DNA of 64,000 bases from Pseudomonas viridiflava (GTDB taxonomy: Bacteria; Pseudomonadota; Gammaproteobacteria; Pseudomonadales; Pseudomonadaceae), in NCBI RefSeq assembly GCF_900591205.1, contig NZ_UUPU01000029.1, positions 62,001 to 126,000 of the forward strand, written 5' to 3'. Made by a program: the position numbers and the translations under genes. Of the stretch, positions 1-8,810 are shown piece after piece (within the stretch, counting starts at the first letter, position 1; each line of letters starts with the position of its first letter). The notes beneath the pieces were generated by a model. The model was not told the DNA's origin, did not search any database, and worked only from the letters and a program-made list of their open reading frames with translations.

Positions 1-536
1 GCGCGCGCCAATGCAAACGCTTCGACATCCACCACCTTGGGCACCAGCCCGGCCAGGGCCAAAACCGCCTCGCGAGCTTCCACCTGCGCCTTCAGGCAAG
101 CCGCCAGCAGCACCTGCACCCGCGCCGGGTCGGCAATCGACGGCCCCTGCACCTGAAAATCGATGGCCACCTCATCCAACGGATAGGGAATGTATTGGTC
201 GGCTTCCATCTGGATCATCCAGCTCATTTCGTCGTCGCTGAGCCCGGTTTCCAGCTCTATCAGCCGGGTAATCACCGAAGGCCCGGCCACCGCCACCGCA
301 GCGCCACGGGCACTGGTACGCAGGCGAGACAACGCCGCAAGCAAGGCGCGCCCGATCGCCTCAATATCCAGCAAAGTGCCATCGACCACCGCATGGGCGG
401 GCAGCCCCTGCGTGGCATAACCCTCAATGGTGTAATCGCAGGTTGAACGGCCCAGCTCGACCAGCCGGATCGCCGTGTCATTGATGTCGACGCCCAGTAG
501 GACTTCGCCTTTTCGCCTGAAAAATCCCTTTCCCAT
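1..536 (-). CDS. pilM: Type IV pilus assembly protein PilM (3' end outside window)
   Basis: The reverse strand is open from an ATG at 536 to the left edge, so the first ~178 residues are present and the C-terminus is missing. The N-terminus begins MGKGFFRRK and continues into an actin-fold phosphate-binding motif around residues 13-20 (LLGVDIN), followed by IRLVEL, as in PilM, the actin-like cytoplasmic protein that binds the PilN N-terminus in the type IV pilus alignment complex. It is divergent from mrcA, the usual pilMNOPQ/ponA arrangement in Pseudomonas. The 229-bp gap between the two start codons should hold both promoters; I could not assign -35/-10 boxes with confidence. Confidence 0.93.
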   Translation of the reverse strand, partial: MGKGFFRRKGEVLLGVDINDTAIRLVELGRSTCDYTIEGYATQGLPAHAVVDGTLLDIEAIGRALLAALSRLRTSARGAAVAVAGPSVITRLIELETGLSDDEMSWMIQMEADQYIPYPLDEVAIDFQVQGPSIADPARVQVLLAACLKAQVEAREAVLALAGLVPKVVDVEAFALAR

Positions 537-765
537 AAAACTCCCTAAAACTTTGTCTGTCATACCGGCAGTCATACCGCCTGATTGGCGCCAGCTGTGG
601 TGCATTCGGTCGACTTGTTTGAGTGGTGCGAATGACGCCCCAGGCCGAAAATGCTTTAATGCCCAGCGTTTTTTCCCGCTTTTTATCTGCAGCTCGGGTT
701 GATCCATCGTTTGCCATGCATGCCCCGACGCCTAACTCATTCTTTTCTCTGGAAATCCAAAAGCC

Positions 766-3243
766 TTGATTCGTCTGCTGAAGTTTTTCGGGTACTCCAT
801 TGTCGCGATCGTCTGCGGGCTGATGCTCGTTCTCAGCGGGGCCTACCTCTACCTTAGTCCGGGTTTGCCTTCCGTAGAGGCCCTGAGAAGCATCCAGTTG
901 CAGATTCCTTTGCGGGTCTACAGCAGCGATGAAAAGCTGATCGCGGAGTTCGGCGAAATGCGCCGCACACCGATCCGTTTTGCCGATATTCCGCCTAATT
1001 TCATCAGCGCCTTGCTGTCGGCCGAAGACGATAATTTTGCCAACCACTATGGCGTCGACCCCAGCAGCCTGGTGCGCGCGGCCACACAATTGGTAAAAAG
1101 CGGACACATTCAGTCCGGCGGCAGCACCATCACGATGCAGGTGGCGAAGAACTTCTTCCTCACCAGTGAGCGCAGCTTTTCGCGTAAAGCCACCGAGATC
1201 CTCCTGGCGCTGCAGATCGAACGCCAGCTGACCAAGGACGAGATCCTCGAGCTGTACGTCAACAAGATCTACCTGGGTAACCGCGCCTACGGGATCGAGG
1301 CGGCCTCTCAGGTGTACTACGGCAAGTCGATTCGTGACGCCAGCCTGGCACAGATGGCCATGATTGCCGGCCTGCCCAAGGCCCCGTCGCGTTTTAACCC
1401 CCTGGCCAACCCGGCGCGCAGCAAAGAACGCCGCGACTGGATCCTGGGGCGCATGTACAAGCTGGGCAAGATCGACCAGGCCGCCTATGAAAGCGCGGTG
1501 GCCGAGCCGCTGAACGCCAGCTACCACGTGCCGACGCCGGAAGTGAATGCGCCGTATATCGCTGAAATGGCCCGCGCCGAGATGGTCGGCCGTTATGGCA
1601 GCGAGGCTTACACCGAAGGCTTCCGCGTAACTACCACCGTTCCGAGCGATTTGCAGGACATCGCCAATAACTCGGTGCATTCCGGCCTGATCACCTATGA
1701 CCAGCGCCACGGCTACCGCGGCCCCGAATCGCGCCTGCCGGGCAAGACGCTGAGCGCGTGGACCACCGAACTGGGCAAACAGCGCCCAATCAGCGGCCTG
1801 GAGCCGGCCATCGTCACCCAGGTGAAGAAAGATGGCGTGCAGGTACTGACCCGCACCGGCGAAGCGCATGTGGCCTGGGACAGCATGAAGTGGGCGCGCC
1901 CGTTCCTGAACACCAACAGCATGGGCCCGATGCCCAAACAGCCCTCGGACGTCGCGCAGGTGGGTGACTTGATCCGCGTGCAACGCCAACCGGATGACAG
2001 CCTCAAATTCAGCCAGGTGCCGCTGGCCCAGGGCGCCCTGGTGTCGCTGGACCCACAGAACGGCGCGATCCGCGCCCTGGTAGGCGGCTTCGCCTTCGAG
2101 CAGAGCAACTACAACCGCGCCACCCAGGCCAAGCGTCAGCCGGGTTCGAGCTTCAAGCCGTTCATCTACAGCGCCGCCCTGGATAACGGCTACACCGCCG
2201 CCAGCCTGGTCAACGATGCACCCATCGTGTTCGTCGACGAGTACCTGGACAAGGTCTGGCGCCCGAAGAACGACACCAACACCTTCCTCGGCCCAATCCG
2301 CATCCGCGAGGCGCTGTACAAGTCGCGTAACCTGGTGTCGATCCGCTTGCTGCAAGCGATGGGCGTGGGCAAGACCATCGACTACATCACGCGTTTTGGC
2401 TTCAACAAGTCGGACCTGCCGCCGAACCTGTCGCTGGCACTTGGCACCGCAACCCTCACGCCGATGGAAATCGCCACTGGCTGGAGCACCTTTGCCAACG
2501 GCGGCTACAAGATCACGCCGTACCTGATCGACAAGATCGAAAGCCGCAATGGCGACATGCTGTTCACCGCCAACCCGCCGCGAGTGCCAGGGGATGTGGT
2601 CAACGGTGTCGCGGCCACTGACGGCCTGGCGGCGCCGAGCCACGGCGGCATCACCATCGAGCCAACCCCAGGCGCGGTGCCGGCCACCAATGCCGGCGCC
2701 ACTCCAGCCACTCCAACCGAGCCCCAGGCGCCCGCCGTGGCTGAGCGCGTGGTAGATGGCCGCACCACTTACATCCTCAACAGCATCCTGGAAGACGTGA
2801 TCAAGAAGGGGACCGGCCGGCGCGCCCTGGCCCTGGGCCGGGCGGATATCGCGGGCAAGACCGGCACCACCAACGAATCCAAGGATGCCTGGTTCTCCGG
2901 CTATAACGCCGACTACGTGACCACCGTGTGGACCGGCTACGACCAGCCGGAAAGCCTTGGCCGCCGCGAATTCGGCGGCACCGTCGCGCTGCCGATCTGG
3001 ATGAGCTACATGGGCGCGGCCTTGAAAGACAAGCCGCTGCACACCCAGCCGGAGCCGGAAGGCATCCTCAGCTTGCGGATCGACCCGGTCAGCGGCCGGG
3101 CGGCCTCGCCAAGCACGCCGAATGCGTACTTCGAGCTGTTCAAGAGCGAAGACACACCGCCGTCGGTCAACGAGCTGGGCAATGGCGTTGCACCGGGCAG
3201 CCCGTTGCCGGCGGATGAGGCAGCGCCAATTGATCTGTTCTGA
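766..3243 (+). CDS. mrcA: Penicillin-binding protein 1A (bifunctional peptidoglycan synthase)
   Basis: This 825-residue class A PBP polymerises and cross-links peptidoglycan in the periplasm. A membrane anchor lies at about residues 8-30. The GT51 glycosyltransferase domain carries EDDNF at 87-91 (catalytic Glu87) and downstream GGSTITMQVAKN. The transpeptidase domain has the SxxK motif SSFK with Ser461/Lys464, an SRN motif, and KTG at 698-700. A Pro/Ala/Thr-rich insert at about residues 630-665 precedes the last domain. The start is a TTG at 766: the translation then begins MIRLLKF, matching the family N-terminus, with a weak upstream GGAAA. The gene is divergent from pilM. Downstream are a REPIN and a strong hairpin shared with convergent maeB. 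Also called ponA. Confidence 0.97.
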   Translation: MIRLLKFFGYSIVAIVCGLMLVLSGAYLYLSPGLPSVEALRSIQLQIPLRVYSSDEKLIAEFGEMRRTPIRFADIPPNFISALLSAEDDNFANHYGVDPSSLVRAATQLVKSGHIQSGGSTITMQVAKNFFLTSERSFSRKATEILLALQIERQLTKDEILELYVNKIYLGNRAYGIEAASQVYYGKSIRDASLAQMAMIAGLPKAPSRFNPLANPARSKERRDWILGRMYKLGKIDQAAYESAVAEPLNASYHVPTPEVNAPYIAEMARAEMVGRYGSEAYTEGFRVTTTVPSDLQDIANNSVHSGLITYDQRHGYRGPESRLPGKTLSAWTTELGKQRPISGLEPAIVTQVKKDGVQVLTRTGEAHVAWDSMKWARPFLNTNSMGPMPKQPSDVAQVGDLIRVQRQPDDSLKFSQVPLAQGALVSLDPQNGAIRALVGGFAFEQSNYNRATQAKRQPGSSFKPFIYSAALDNGYTAASLVNDAPIVFVDEYLDKVWRPKNDTNTFLGPIRIREALYKSRNLVSIRLLQAMGVGKTIDYITRFGFNKSDLPPNLSLALGTATLTPMEIATGWSTFANGGYKITPYLIDKIESRNGDMLFTANPPRVPGDVVNGVAATDGLAAPSHGGITIEPTPGAVPATNAGATPATPTEPQAPAVAERVVDGRTTYILNSILEDVIKKGTGRRALALGRADIAGKTGTTNESKDAWFSGYNADYVTTVWTGYDQPESLGRREFGGTVALPIWMSYMGAALKDKPLHTQPEPEGILSLRIDPVSGRAASPSTPNAYFELFKSEDTPPSVNELGNGVAPGSPLPADEAAPIDLF

Positions 3244-3255
3244 CACAGCTCCAAT

Positions 3256-3341
3256 GTGGGAGCTGGCTTGCCTGCGATAGCTTCACCTCGGTGCAACTGA
3301 ATAACCGAGGTGCCTGCATCGCGGGCAAGCCCGCCCCCCAC
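3256..3341. repeat. REPIN (paired REP) between mrcA and its terminator
   Basis: Two inverted REP arms (GTGGGAGCTGGCTTGCC... and the complementary ...GGGCAAGCCCGCCCCCCAC) flank a short loop that itself contains CACCTCGG/CCGAGGTG. The arms are not identical: the right one is the C-rich variant. It is transcribed into the mrcA 3' UTR. Confidence 0.85.
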
Positions 3342-3366
3342 AAGGTCCAGCTAAATTCCGATCAGC

Positions 3367-3409
3367 CAACAAAAAGCCCCGACTCGCGAGAGCCGGGGCT
3401 TTTTGTTGG
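3367..3409. terminator. Bidirectional intrinsic terminator between mrcA and maeB
   Basis: A perfect inverted repeat CCAACAAAAAGCCCCG / CGGGGCTTTTTGTTGG has its GC core at AGCCCCG-CGGGGCT and an A-run/T-run on both sides, so it can stop transcription from mrcA (rightward) and maeB (leftward), which converge here. Confidence 0.9.
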
Positions 3410-3423
3410 TGCGCTACAACGGC

Positions 3424-4692
3424 TTAGCCGTTGAACACGTCATCCACGCTTTGCAGCGGGTAGTGCTTCGGATACGGCAGGGTGGCCACACCGGTCTCGA
3501 TCGCGGCTTTGGCCACGGCGTCGGAGATCAGGGTGATCAGGCGCTTATCCATTGGTTTCGGGATGATGTACTCACGACCGAATTCCAGCTTGATGCCACC
3601 GTAGGCGTCGCACACTTCCTGAGGCACCGGCAGCTTGGCCAGTTCGCGCAGGGCGTTGGCGGCAGCCACTTTCATCTCTTCGTTGATGCGCTTGGCGCGA
3701 ACGTCCAGAGCACCACGGAAGATGAACGGGAAGCCCAGTACGTTGTTGACCTGGTTCGGGTAGTCCGAACGGCCGGTGGCCATGATCACGTCGTTACGAG
3801 TGGCGTGCGCCAGTTCCGGGGAGATTTCCGGATCGGGGTTGGAGCAAGCGAACACGATCGGGTTGGCCGCCATGGACTTGAGGCCCTCGGCGCTCAGCAG
3901 GTTCGGGCCGGACAGGCCAACGAACACGTCGGCACCGTCGAGGGCGTCAGCCAGGGTGCGCTTGTCGGTAGCGTGGGCAAACATCGCCTTGTACTGGTTC
4001 AGGTCGGTACGCTCGGACTGGACCACGCCCTTGCTGTCGACCATGAAGATGTTTTCCAGCTTGGCGCCCATGCTCACCAGCAACTTCATGCAGGAGATGG
4101 CCGCAGCGCCGGCGCCCAGGCAGACGATTTGCGCGTCAGCCAGGGTTTTACCAGCGATTTCCAGGGCGTTGATCATGCCGGCTGCGGTAACAATCGCGGT
4201 GCCGTGCTGGTCATCGTGGAATACCGGGATGTCACACTGTTCGATCAGGGCCTTTTCGATCTCGAAGCACTCAGGTGCCTTGATGTCTTCCAGGTTGATG
4301 CCACCGAAGGTGATGGAAATGCGCTTTACGGTGTCGATGAAAGCCTGCGGGCTTTCGGAATCGACTTCGATGTCGAAAACGTCGATGCCGGCAAAGCGCT
4401 TGAACAGCACGCCCTTACCTTCCATGACTGGCTTGGAAGCCAATGGGCCGAGGTTACCCAGGCCCAGAATCGCGGTGCCATCGGAAATCACTGCAACCAG
4501 GTTGCCTTTGCCGGTGTACTTGTACGCCAGTTCGGGGTCGCGGGCGATTTCACGTACGGGCTCGGCAACGCCAGGGCTGTAGGCCAGCGACAGGTCGCGG
4601 GCGGTGGCAGTGGCTTTGGTGAGCTCTACACTCAGCTTTCCTGGACGAGGATGGGCATGATATTCGAGAGCGGCAGTTTTCAAATCAGACAT
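3424..4692 (-). CDS. maeB: NADP-type malic enzyme, short form
   Basis: This 422-residue cytosolic malate dehydrogenase (oxaloacetate-decarboxylating) converts malate to pyruvate and CO2. The N-terminal malic domain shows YSPGVAEP at 38-45, the KxxxLFK region at 93-98, IKAPECFEIE with Glu141, and FHDDQHGTA at 158-166 for divalent-metal binding. The Rossmann loop GAGAAA is at 193-198. It lacks the C-terminal phosphotransacetylase-like domain of the ~760-residue E. coli MaeB, so it is the compact form; cofactor preference (NADP versus NAD) is inferred from the family. The ATG at 4692 begins MSDLKTAALEYH. It converges on mrcA. Confidence 0.94.
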   Translation of the reverse strand: MSDLKTAALEYHAHPRPGKLSVELTKATATARDLSLAYSPGVAEPVREIARDPELAYKYTGKGNLVAVISDGTAILGLGNLGPLASKPVMEGKGVLFKRFAGIDVFDIEVDSESPQAFIDTVKRISITFGGINLEDIKAPECFEIEKALIEQCDIPVFHDDQHGTAIVTAAGMINALEIAGKTLADAQIVCLGAGAAAISCMKLLVSMGAKLENIFMVDSKGVVQSERTDLNQYKAMFAHATDKRTLADALDGADVFVGLSGPNLLSAEGLKSMAANPIVFACSNPDPEISPELAHATRNDVIMATGRSDYPNQVNNVLGFPFIFRGALDVRAKRINEEMKVAAANALRELAKLPVPQEVCDAYGGIKLEFGREYIIPKPMDKRLITLISDAVAKAAIETGVATLPYPKHYPLQSVDDVFNG

Positions 4693-4873
4693 ATCGGCAT
4701 TCCGCTTTTACTGTTGGTCGACGGACCGCCGAGGATACGCGTGTCGTAAAGTCCCCACAAGACTGGGCAGTCACAGGTGTCAAGGGCCCTGCACTAAGAC
4801 TTTCGGCCAAGAGCCACGGGATATAAGGGCTCAACTGTTCACAATCAACTTAAAAAATGTCTACAATTTTTTC

Positions 4874-5680
4874 TCAAGACTTGGGTTTGAGCATGCCGGG
4901 ATCGGTCAGTGGCAGCAGCCAACGCGCCTGACCATGTTTCAGGCCGCCGCGCCGCGAACGGTCCTGTATCCAGCCACGCGCTTCGACTGTACGGCCTTGC
5001 AGACCATTGAGCATGGCCACGTCGAACTGGCTGACCTGATCGGGCGCAATACGTAATACCAGTGACCCCTGCAATTCGATCCAGATACCACCACGATTGC
5101 GCTCGATCTTGCTCACCTGCCCGCTGATCAGCGCAAAGCCCGATTGCCGAAGTTGCGTCACGGCCTGCACCGGCGACTGACGCCACACGCCCAAACGTGA
5201 CTGGCGTGCGCGGGTTTCGGCTGCCTGCTGGCAGGTGACGAGGTCGACATTGGGCGCGACCCCCACCTGGAACCCCAGGCCCTCGGCCAGCAGTTGCGCC
5301 TCAAGGTTCTCGCCATTAGCCCCATAGAGGTGAGCCAGGGTGCGACCGTAGCGATCCTGGCGCTCACGCCCAGGCACCAGGCCGACACGCCCGGCGCTGG
5401 CATCCACCAATGCCTGCAAACGCTGGCGAGCGGCGACGGCAAAAGGCTCGTCCGTGCGACCCTTTTTTGCGGTTTCCGGCGCGTTGATACCGATCAGCCG
5501 CACGCTGCGGCCATCCTTGAGGCGCACCGTGTCACCATCCACCACGCGCTGCACTTCGACGCGGGCCAGCGAGGCCGGCGCCGGGCAAAACAGCTCGGCC
5601 TGCGCAGCCGACAGCCAAATCGCGGACACAAAAAAGGCGCCCACAAGGGACGCCTTTTTCAACAGCTGGCAAAAGCCCAT
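4874..5680 (-). CDS. Secreted thermonuclease-family (SNase-like) protein
   Basis: This 268-residue protein has an N-terminal signal peptide (Lys-Lys followed by a hydrophobic run, residues 8-28, likely cleaved after AQA). The staphylococcal-nuclease fold spans about 40-165, with DGDT at 48-51, Arg61 in RLIGI, the catalytic APE (Glu69) and DRYGR at 109-113, which match the Arg/Glu/Arg catalytic set. About 100 further residues rich in beta-prone sequence follow and are unassigned; they may bind nucleic acid. The likely role is periplasmic or secreted phosphodiesterase action on DNA/RNA. It starts 14 nt downstream of rpmE, and its signal-peptide codons coincide with a terminator-like hairpin (see findings). 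Confidence 0.88.
   Translation of the reverse strand: MGFCQLLKKASLVGAFFVSAIWLSAAQAELFCPAPASLARVEVQRVVDGDTVRLKDGRSVRLIGINAPETAKKGRTDEPFAVAARQRLQALVDASAGRVGLVPGRERQDRYGRTLAHLYGANGENLEAQLLAEGLGFQVGVAPNVDLVTCQQAAETRARQSRLGVWRQSPVQAVTQLRQSGFALISGQVSKIERNRGGIWIELQGSLVLRIAPDQVSQFDVAMLNGLQGRTVEARGWIQDRSRRGGLKHGQARWLLPLTDPGMLKPKS
5630..5659 (-). terminator. Probable rpmE intrinsic terminator inside the nuclease signal-peptide codons
   Basis: On the reverse strand AAAAAGGCG(T)CCC-TTGT-GGGCGCC is followed by six T residues: a 12-bp stem with one bulged T, a tetraloop and a U-tract, which is a good rho-independent terminator. It begins 36 nt after the rpmE stop and encodes part of KKASLVGAFF of the downstream protein. 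A second small hairpin (CAAAAGCC-TTATG-GGCTTTTG, about 5670-5690) places the nuclease ATG in its loop. Confidence 0.6.
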
Positions 5681-5694
5681 AAGGCTTTTGAGCC

Positions 5695-5928
5695 TTACTC
5701 TGCTGGAGTAGCAGCAGGCTTCTTGCCGAAAGCACCAAAGCGATCTGCGAAGCGCTGTACACGGCCGCCGGTGTCCAGAGTTTTCTGCTTACCGGTGTAG
5801 AACGGGTGGCACTCGTTGCATACGTCAGTACCCAGTGGCTTGCACAGGTTCGAACGAGTTTCGAACTTGTTGCCGCAGCTGCAGGTTACTTCGATGGTTT
5901 CGTACGCTGGATGGATATCGGCTTTCAT
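5695..5928 (-). CDS. rpmE: 50S ribosomal protein L31 (zinc-binding type)
   Basis: This 77-residue L31 starts [14 protein letters not shown] and carries the cysteine set C16-x-C18 ... C37-x2-C40, so it is the Zn-ribbon (C+) form rather than the zinc-independent paralogue RpmE2. It sits at the 50S central protuberance and bridges to the 30S subunit. An SD-like GAGGAAG stretch lies just upstream of the ATG at 5928. It is divergent from priA, as in other pseudomonads. The stop codon is followed at once by two hairpins overlapping the start of the nuclease gene. Confidence 0.97.
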   Translation of the reverse strand: MKADIHPAYETIEVTCSCGNKFETRSNLCKPLGTDVCNECHPFYTGKQKTLDTGGRVQRFADRFGAFGKKPAATPAE

Positions 5929-6109
5929 GGTGACTTCCTCGGGCTAGCGTGCCGCCACTCGACACTATTGTCGAATACCGCACGTAATTAGGCCGCGGAT
6001 TCTACCAGACCTTTTTAATCGCGCAAGCGGCGGATCCTATGGTTTGCGCCTATAAAAGCCCCTTTCATCAGAAAATATCCGCGATATCTATAGCGTTTTA
6101 TCGACCCAT

Positions 6110-6238
6110 GTGGCGAGCGGGCTTGCCCGCGTTGGGTCGCGGAGCAGCCCCAAAACCGGCCACCGCGGCTTGTCTGAAAAAAACCGATGCTTTACTGGGG
6201 CCGCTTCGCAGCCCAACGCGGGCAAGCCCGCTCGCCAC
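6110..6238. repeat. Long-armed REPIN, GTGGCGAGCGGG type
   Basis: The 458-bp rpmE-priA gap is mostly this element: GTGGCGAGCGGGCTTGCCCG-CGTTGGG at the left and its complement at the right, with inner complementary segments around GCAGCCCC, giving arms of roughly 40 bp. A degenerate extra half-copy follows at about 6241-6285. A near twin lies at 27461-27589. Outside it I see nothing but the two genes' upstream regions. Confidence 0.85.
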
Positions 6239-6386
6239 AACAGCGGGCTTGCCACTTAACCCGCCGGCCACAACAGCGCGTCGCCTGCGATTCTGGGGTT
6301 ATAGGCAGTTGTGTAGATACCGATGCCGCCGGTCTGCTAGGCTCCCGCCCCTGCGCCACCGCCTGCCTTTATATGAGACCCCTCGC

Positions 6387-8606
6387 GTGCCCGACGCCAT
6401 CTTGCGCCTAGCCCTGCCCTCGCCCCTGCGCCGCCTGTTCGACTACCGAGCCCCGGCCGGCGTGCTGCGGGCGCAGTTGCAGCCGGGCATGCGAGTGCGC
6501 GTACCGTTCGGGCGACGGGAAATGATCGGCATCCTCATAGAAGTCGCCGACCACAGCGAGGTGCCGGCCGAGAAGCTCAAACCGGCCCTGGCCATCCTCG
6601 ATGCCACGCCGCCGCTGCCGCCCGCACTGTTCAAGCTGTGCCTGTGGACCGCCCAGTATTACCAACACAGCCTGGGCGACACCCTGAGCTGGGCCCTGCC
6701 GGTGTTGCTGCGCCAGGGCGAACTGGCCGAAGCGCGCCAGGAGCGCTTCTGGTCGATGGTGCCCGGTGCGCGTTTCGACGACCCGCGTATCGCCCGTGCC
6801 CCGCGCCAACGCGAAGCCCTGACGACCCTGGCCCAGCACCCTCACGGCGTGGCTCATCAGCTATTAAGCAAGCTGATGCTGAGCAAAGACAGCCTCGACA
6901 TGCTGCTGGCCAAGGGCCTGGTGCAGGTCGAAATCCGCAAGCACGCCCCCGACCCACGCCACGAACACTGGCTGGCCCAGCCGGAACTGCCGCTGAACCC
7001 CGAGCAGCGTGCGGCGTATGAGGCCATTCGCGCAGGTTTCGACAGTTTCCACGCGTTCCTGCTGGCCGGCGTCACCGGCAGCGGCAAGACCGAAGTGTAT
7101 TTGCAACTGATCCGCGAAACTCTGCAGGCAGGCAAACAGGCACTGGTGCTGATCCCGGAGATCAACCTGGGCCCGCAAACCCTGGCGCGCTTCGAACAGC
7201 GCTTCAACGCACGCATCGCCCTGGTGCACTCGGCGGTCAACGACCGCGAGCGGCTGGAGTCGTGGCTGGCGGCGCGCGATGGCGAGGCCGACATTATTAT
7301 CGGCACCCGTTCGGCGCTGTTCACACCGATGAAAAACCCGGGGCTGATCATCATCGACGAGGAGCATGACGGCTCCTATAAACAGCAGGAAGGTTTGCGC
7401 TACCACGCCCGCGACCTGGCGCTGGTGCGGGCGCGCCAGGAAGACATCCCGATTGTGCTGGGCTCGGCCACGCCGTCTCTGGAAAGCCTGCACAACGCCT
7501 ACACCGGCCGTTATGGGCTCCTGCGCTTGAATGAGCGGGCGGGCGGCGCCAAGCAGCCACGCTTCCTACGCCTGGATGTAAAAAGCCGCCCGCTGGACAG
7601 CGGTATTTCCGGGCCGATGCAGCAAGCCATCGGCCAGACCCTCGCCGCCGGCCAGCAGGTATTGGTGTTTCTCAATCGCCGGGGCTTTGCGCCGACGCTG
7701 TTGTGCCATGACTGCGGCTGGATGTCCGAGTGCGAGCGCTGCGATGCGCGCATGACCGTGCACCAGCGCTACGGCGAGTTGCGGTGCCACCATTGCGGCC
7801 ATGTAGAGCACGTACCGCGCCATTGCCCGCAATGCGGCAAGGTCGACCTGCGCCCGGTCGGCGCGGGCACCGAGCGCGCCGAAGAACGCCTGGGCATTCT
7901 GTTCCCGGATTACCCGGTGCTGCGGGTCGACCGCGACAGCACTTCGCGCAAGGACGCGATGAACCAGCTGTTCGCCACCATCCAGAAGGGCCAGCCCTGC
8001 ATCCTGGTGGGCACGCAGATGCTTGCCAAAGGGCATCACTTTCCACGGGTAACGCTGGTGTCGATCCTTGATGCCGACGGCGGCCTGTTTTCCGGGGATT
8101 TCCGCGCCAGCGAGCGCATGGCGCAGCTGATCGTGCAGGTCGCAGGCCGCGCCGGGCGTGCCGAGGAGCCAGGCAAGGTGATTATCCAGACACACCTGGC
8201 CGACCACCCGCTGCTGATTCAGCTGACAGAACAAGGCTACTTTGCTTTCGCCGAACAGGCGTTGAGCGAACGCCGCGCCGCCGGGCTACCGCCGTTCGCG
8301 CACCTGGCGCTGCTGCGTGCCGAAGCCCACAAACCGGGCCAGGCCGAAGGGTTTCTGGATGAAGCCTGCAGCATCGCCGAACGATTGCTCGGCGAACTGG
8401 GTCTGACCGGCATCGAGCTGCTTGGCCCGGTGCCCGCCCCCATGGAGCGCCGCGCCGGGCGTTATCGCGCTCAGCTACTCTTGCAGGCGACGTCCCGCGC
8501 CCCGCTGCACCGGCTATTAAGTGGCTGGTTGCTTGCTCTGGAGCAAATGCCCAGCGGCCGCCAGGTGCGATGGTCGTTGGATGTAGACCCGGTAGATTTG
8601 TATTGA
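6387..8606 (+). CDS. priA: Primosomal replication-restart helicase PriA
   Basis: This is a 739-residue superfamily 2 3'-5' DNA helicase that recognises stalled forks and reloads DnaB. The frame is open further upstream, but the GTG at 6387 gives MPDAILRLALPSPLRRLFDYR, the family N-terminus and normal length; the upstream part runs through the REPIN. Visible elements are the N-terminal 3'-DNA-binding domain, Walker A GVTGSGKT at 228-235, DEEH box at 324-327, the eight-cysteine double zinc-binding insert from C440 to C483 (CHDC, CERC, CHHC, CPQC), and the C-terminal helicase motif with QVAGRAGR. It is monocistronic and divergent from rpmE. Confidence 0.96.
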   Translation: MPDAILRLALPSPLRRLFDYRAPAGVLRAQLQPGMRVRVPFGRREMIGILIEVADHSEVPAEKLKPALAILDATPPLPPALFKLCLWTAQYYQHSLGDTLSWALPVLLRQGELAEARQERFWSMVPGARFDDPRIARAPRQREALTTLAQHPHGVAHQLLSKLMLSKDSLDMLLAKGLVQVEIRKHAPDPRHEHWLAQPELPLNPEQRAAYEAIRAGFDSFHAFLLAGVTGSGKTEVYLQLIRETLQAGKQALVLIPEINLGPQTLARFEQRFNARIALVHSAVNDRERLESWLAARDGEADIIIGTRSALFTPMKNPGLIIIDEEHDGSYKQQEGLRYHARDLALVRARQEDIPIVLGSATPSLESLHNAYTGRYGLLRLNERAGGAKQPRFLRLDVKSRPLDSGISGPMQQAIGQTLAAGQQVLVFLNRRGFAPTLLCHDCGWMSECERCDARMTVHQRYGELRCHHCGHVEHVPRHCPQCGKVDLRPVGAGTERAEERLGILFPDYPVLRVDRDSTSRKDAMNQLFATIQKGQPCILVGTQMLAKGHHFPRVTLVSILDADGGLFSGDFRASERMAQLIVQVAGRAGRAEEPGKVIIQTHLADHPLLIQLTEQGYFAFAEQALSERRAAGLPPFAHLALLRAEAHKPGQAEGFLDEACSIAERLLGELGLTGIELLGPVPAPMERRAGRYRAQLLLQATSRAPLHRLLSGWLLALEQMPSGRQVRWSLDVDPVDLY

Positions 8607-8619
8607 TAGTAATTACGCC

Positions 8620-8692
8620 ATCGCAGGCCAGCCAGCTCCCACATTTTGAAGTGTGAATACCCTTAAATGTGGGAGCGGGCTTGCCCGCGATG
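8620..8692. repeat. REP pair between priA and argS
   Basis: Two REP units are arranged with their CTCCCACA/TGTGGGAG ends facing inward (ATCGCAGGCCAGCCAGCTCC ... GGAGCGGGCTTGCCCGCGAT), the reverse of the commoner outward layout. It lies in the short 3' region of priA. Confidence 0.75.
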
Positions 8693-8810
8693 AGGCCCGC
8701 AGGTCCGCCATCTGGTCTGAACGGTTGGCAAGCCCGCCCTCGCCACGGATAATGCCCAGTTTTTCCACCTGCGCATCGCGCGCCGCCGCTTGCGGTCGAA
8801 AGAGAACACC

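Noticed and set aside
478..3246. A 922-codon reverse-strand frame over mrcA
   Set aside because: Antisense shadow of PBP1A with no family resemblance; the sense strand has all catalytic motifs.
6039..6386. N-terminal extension of PriA
   Set aside because: It translates through the REPIN and has no SD; family length matches the GTG at 6387.
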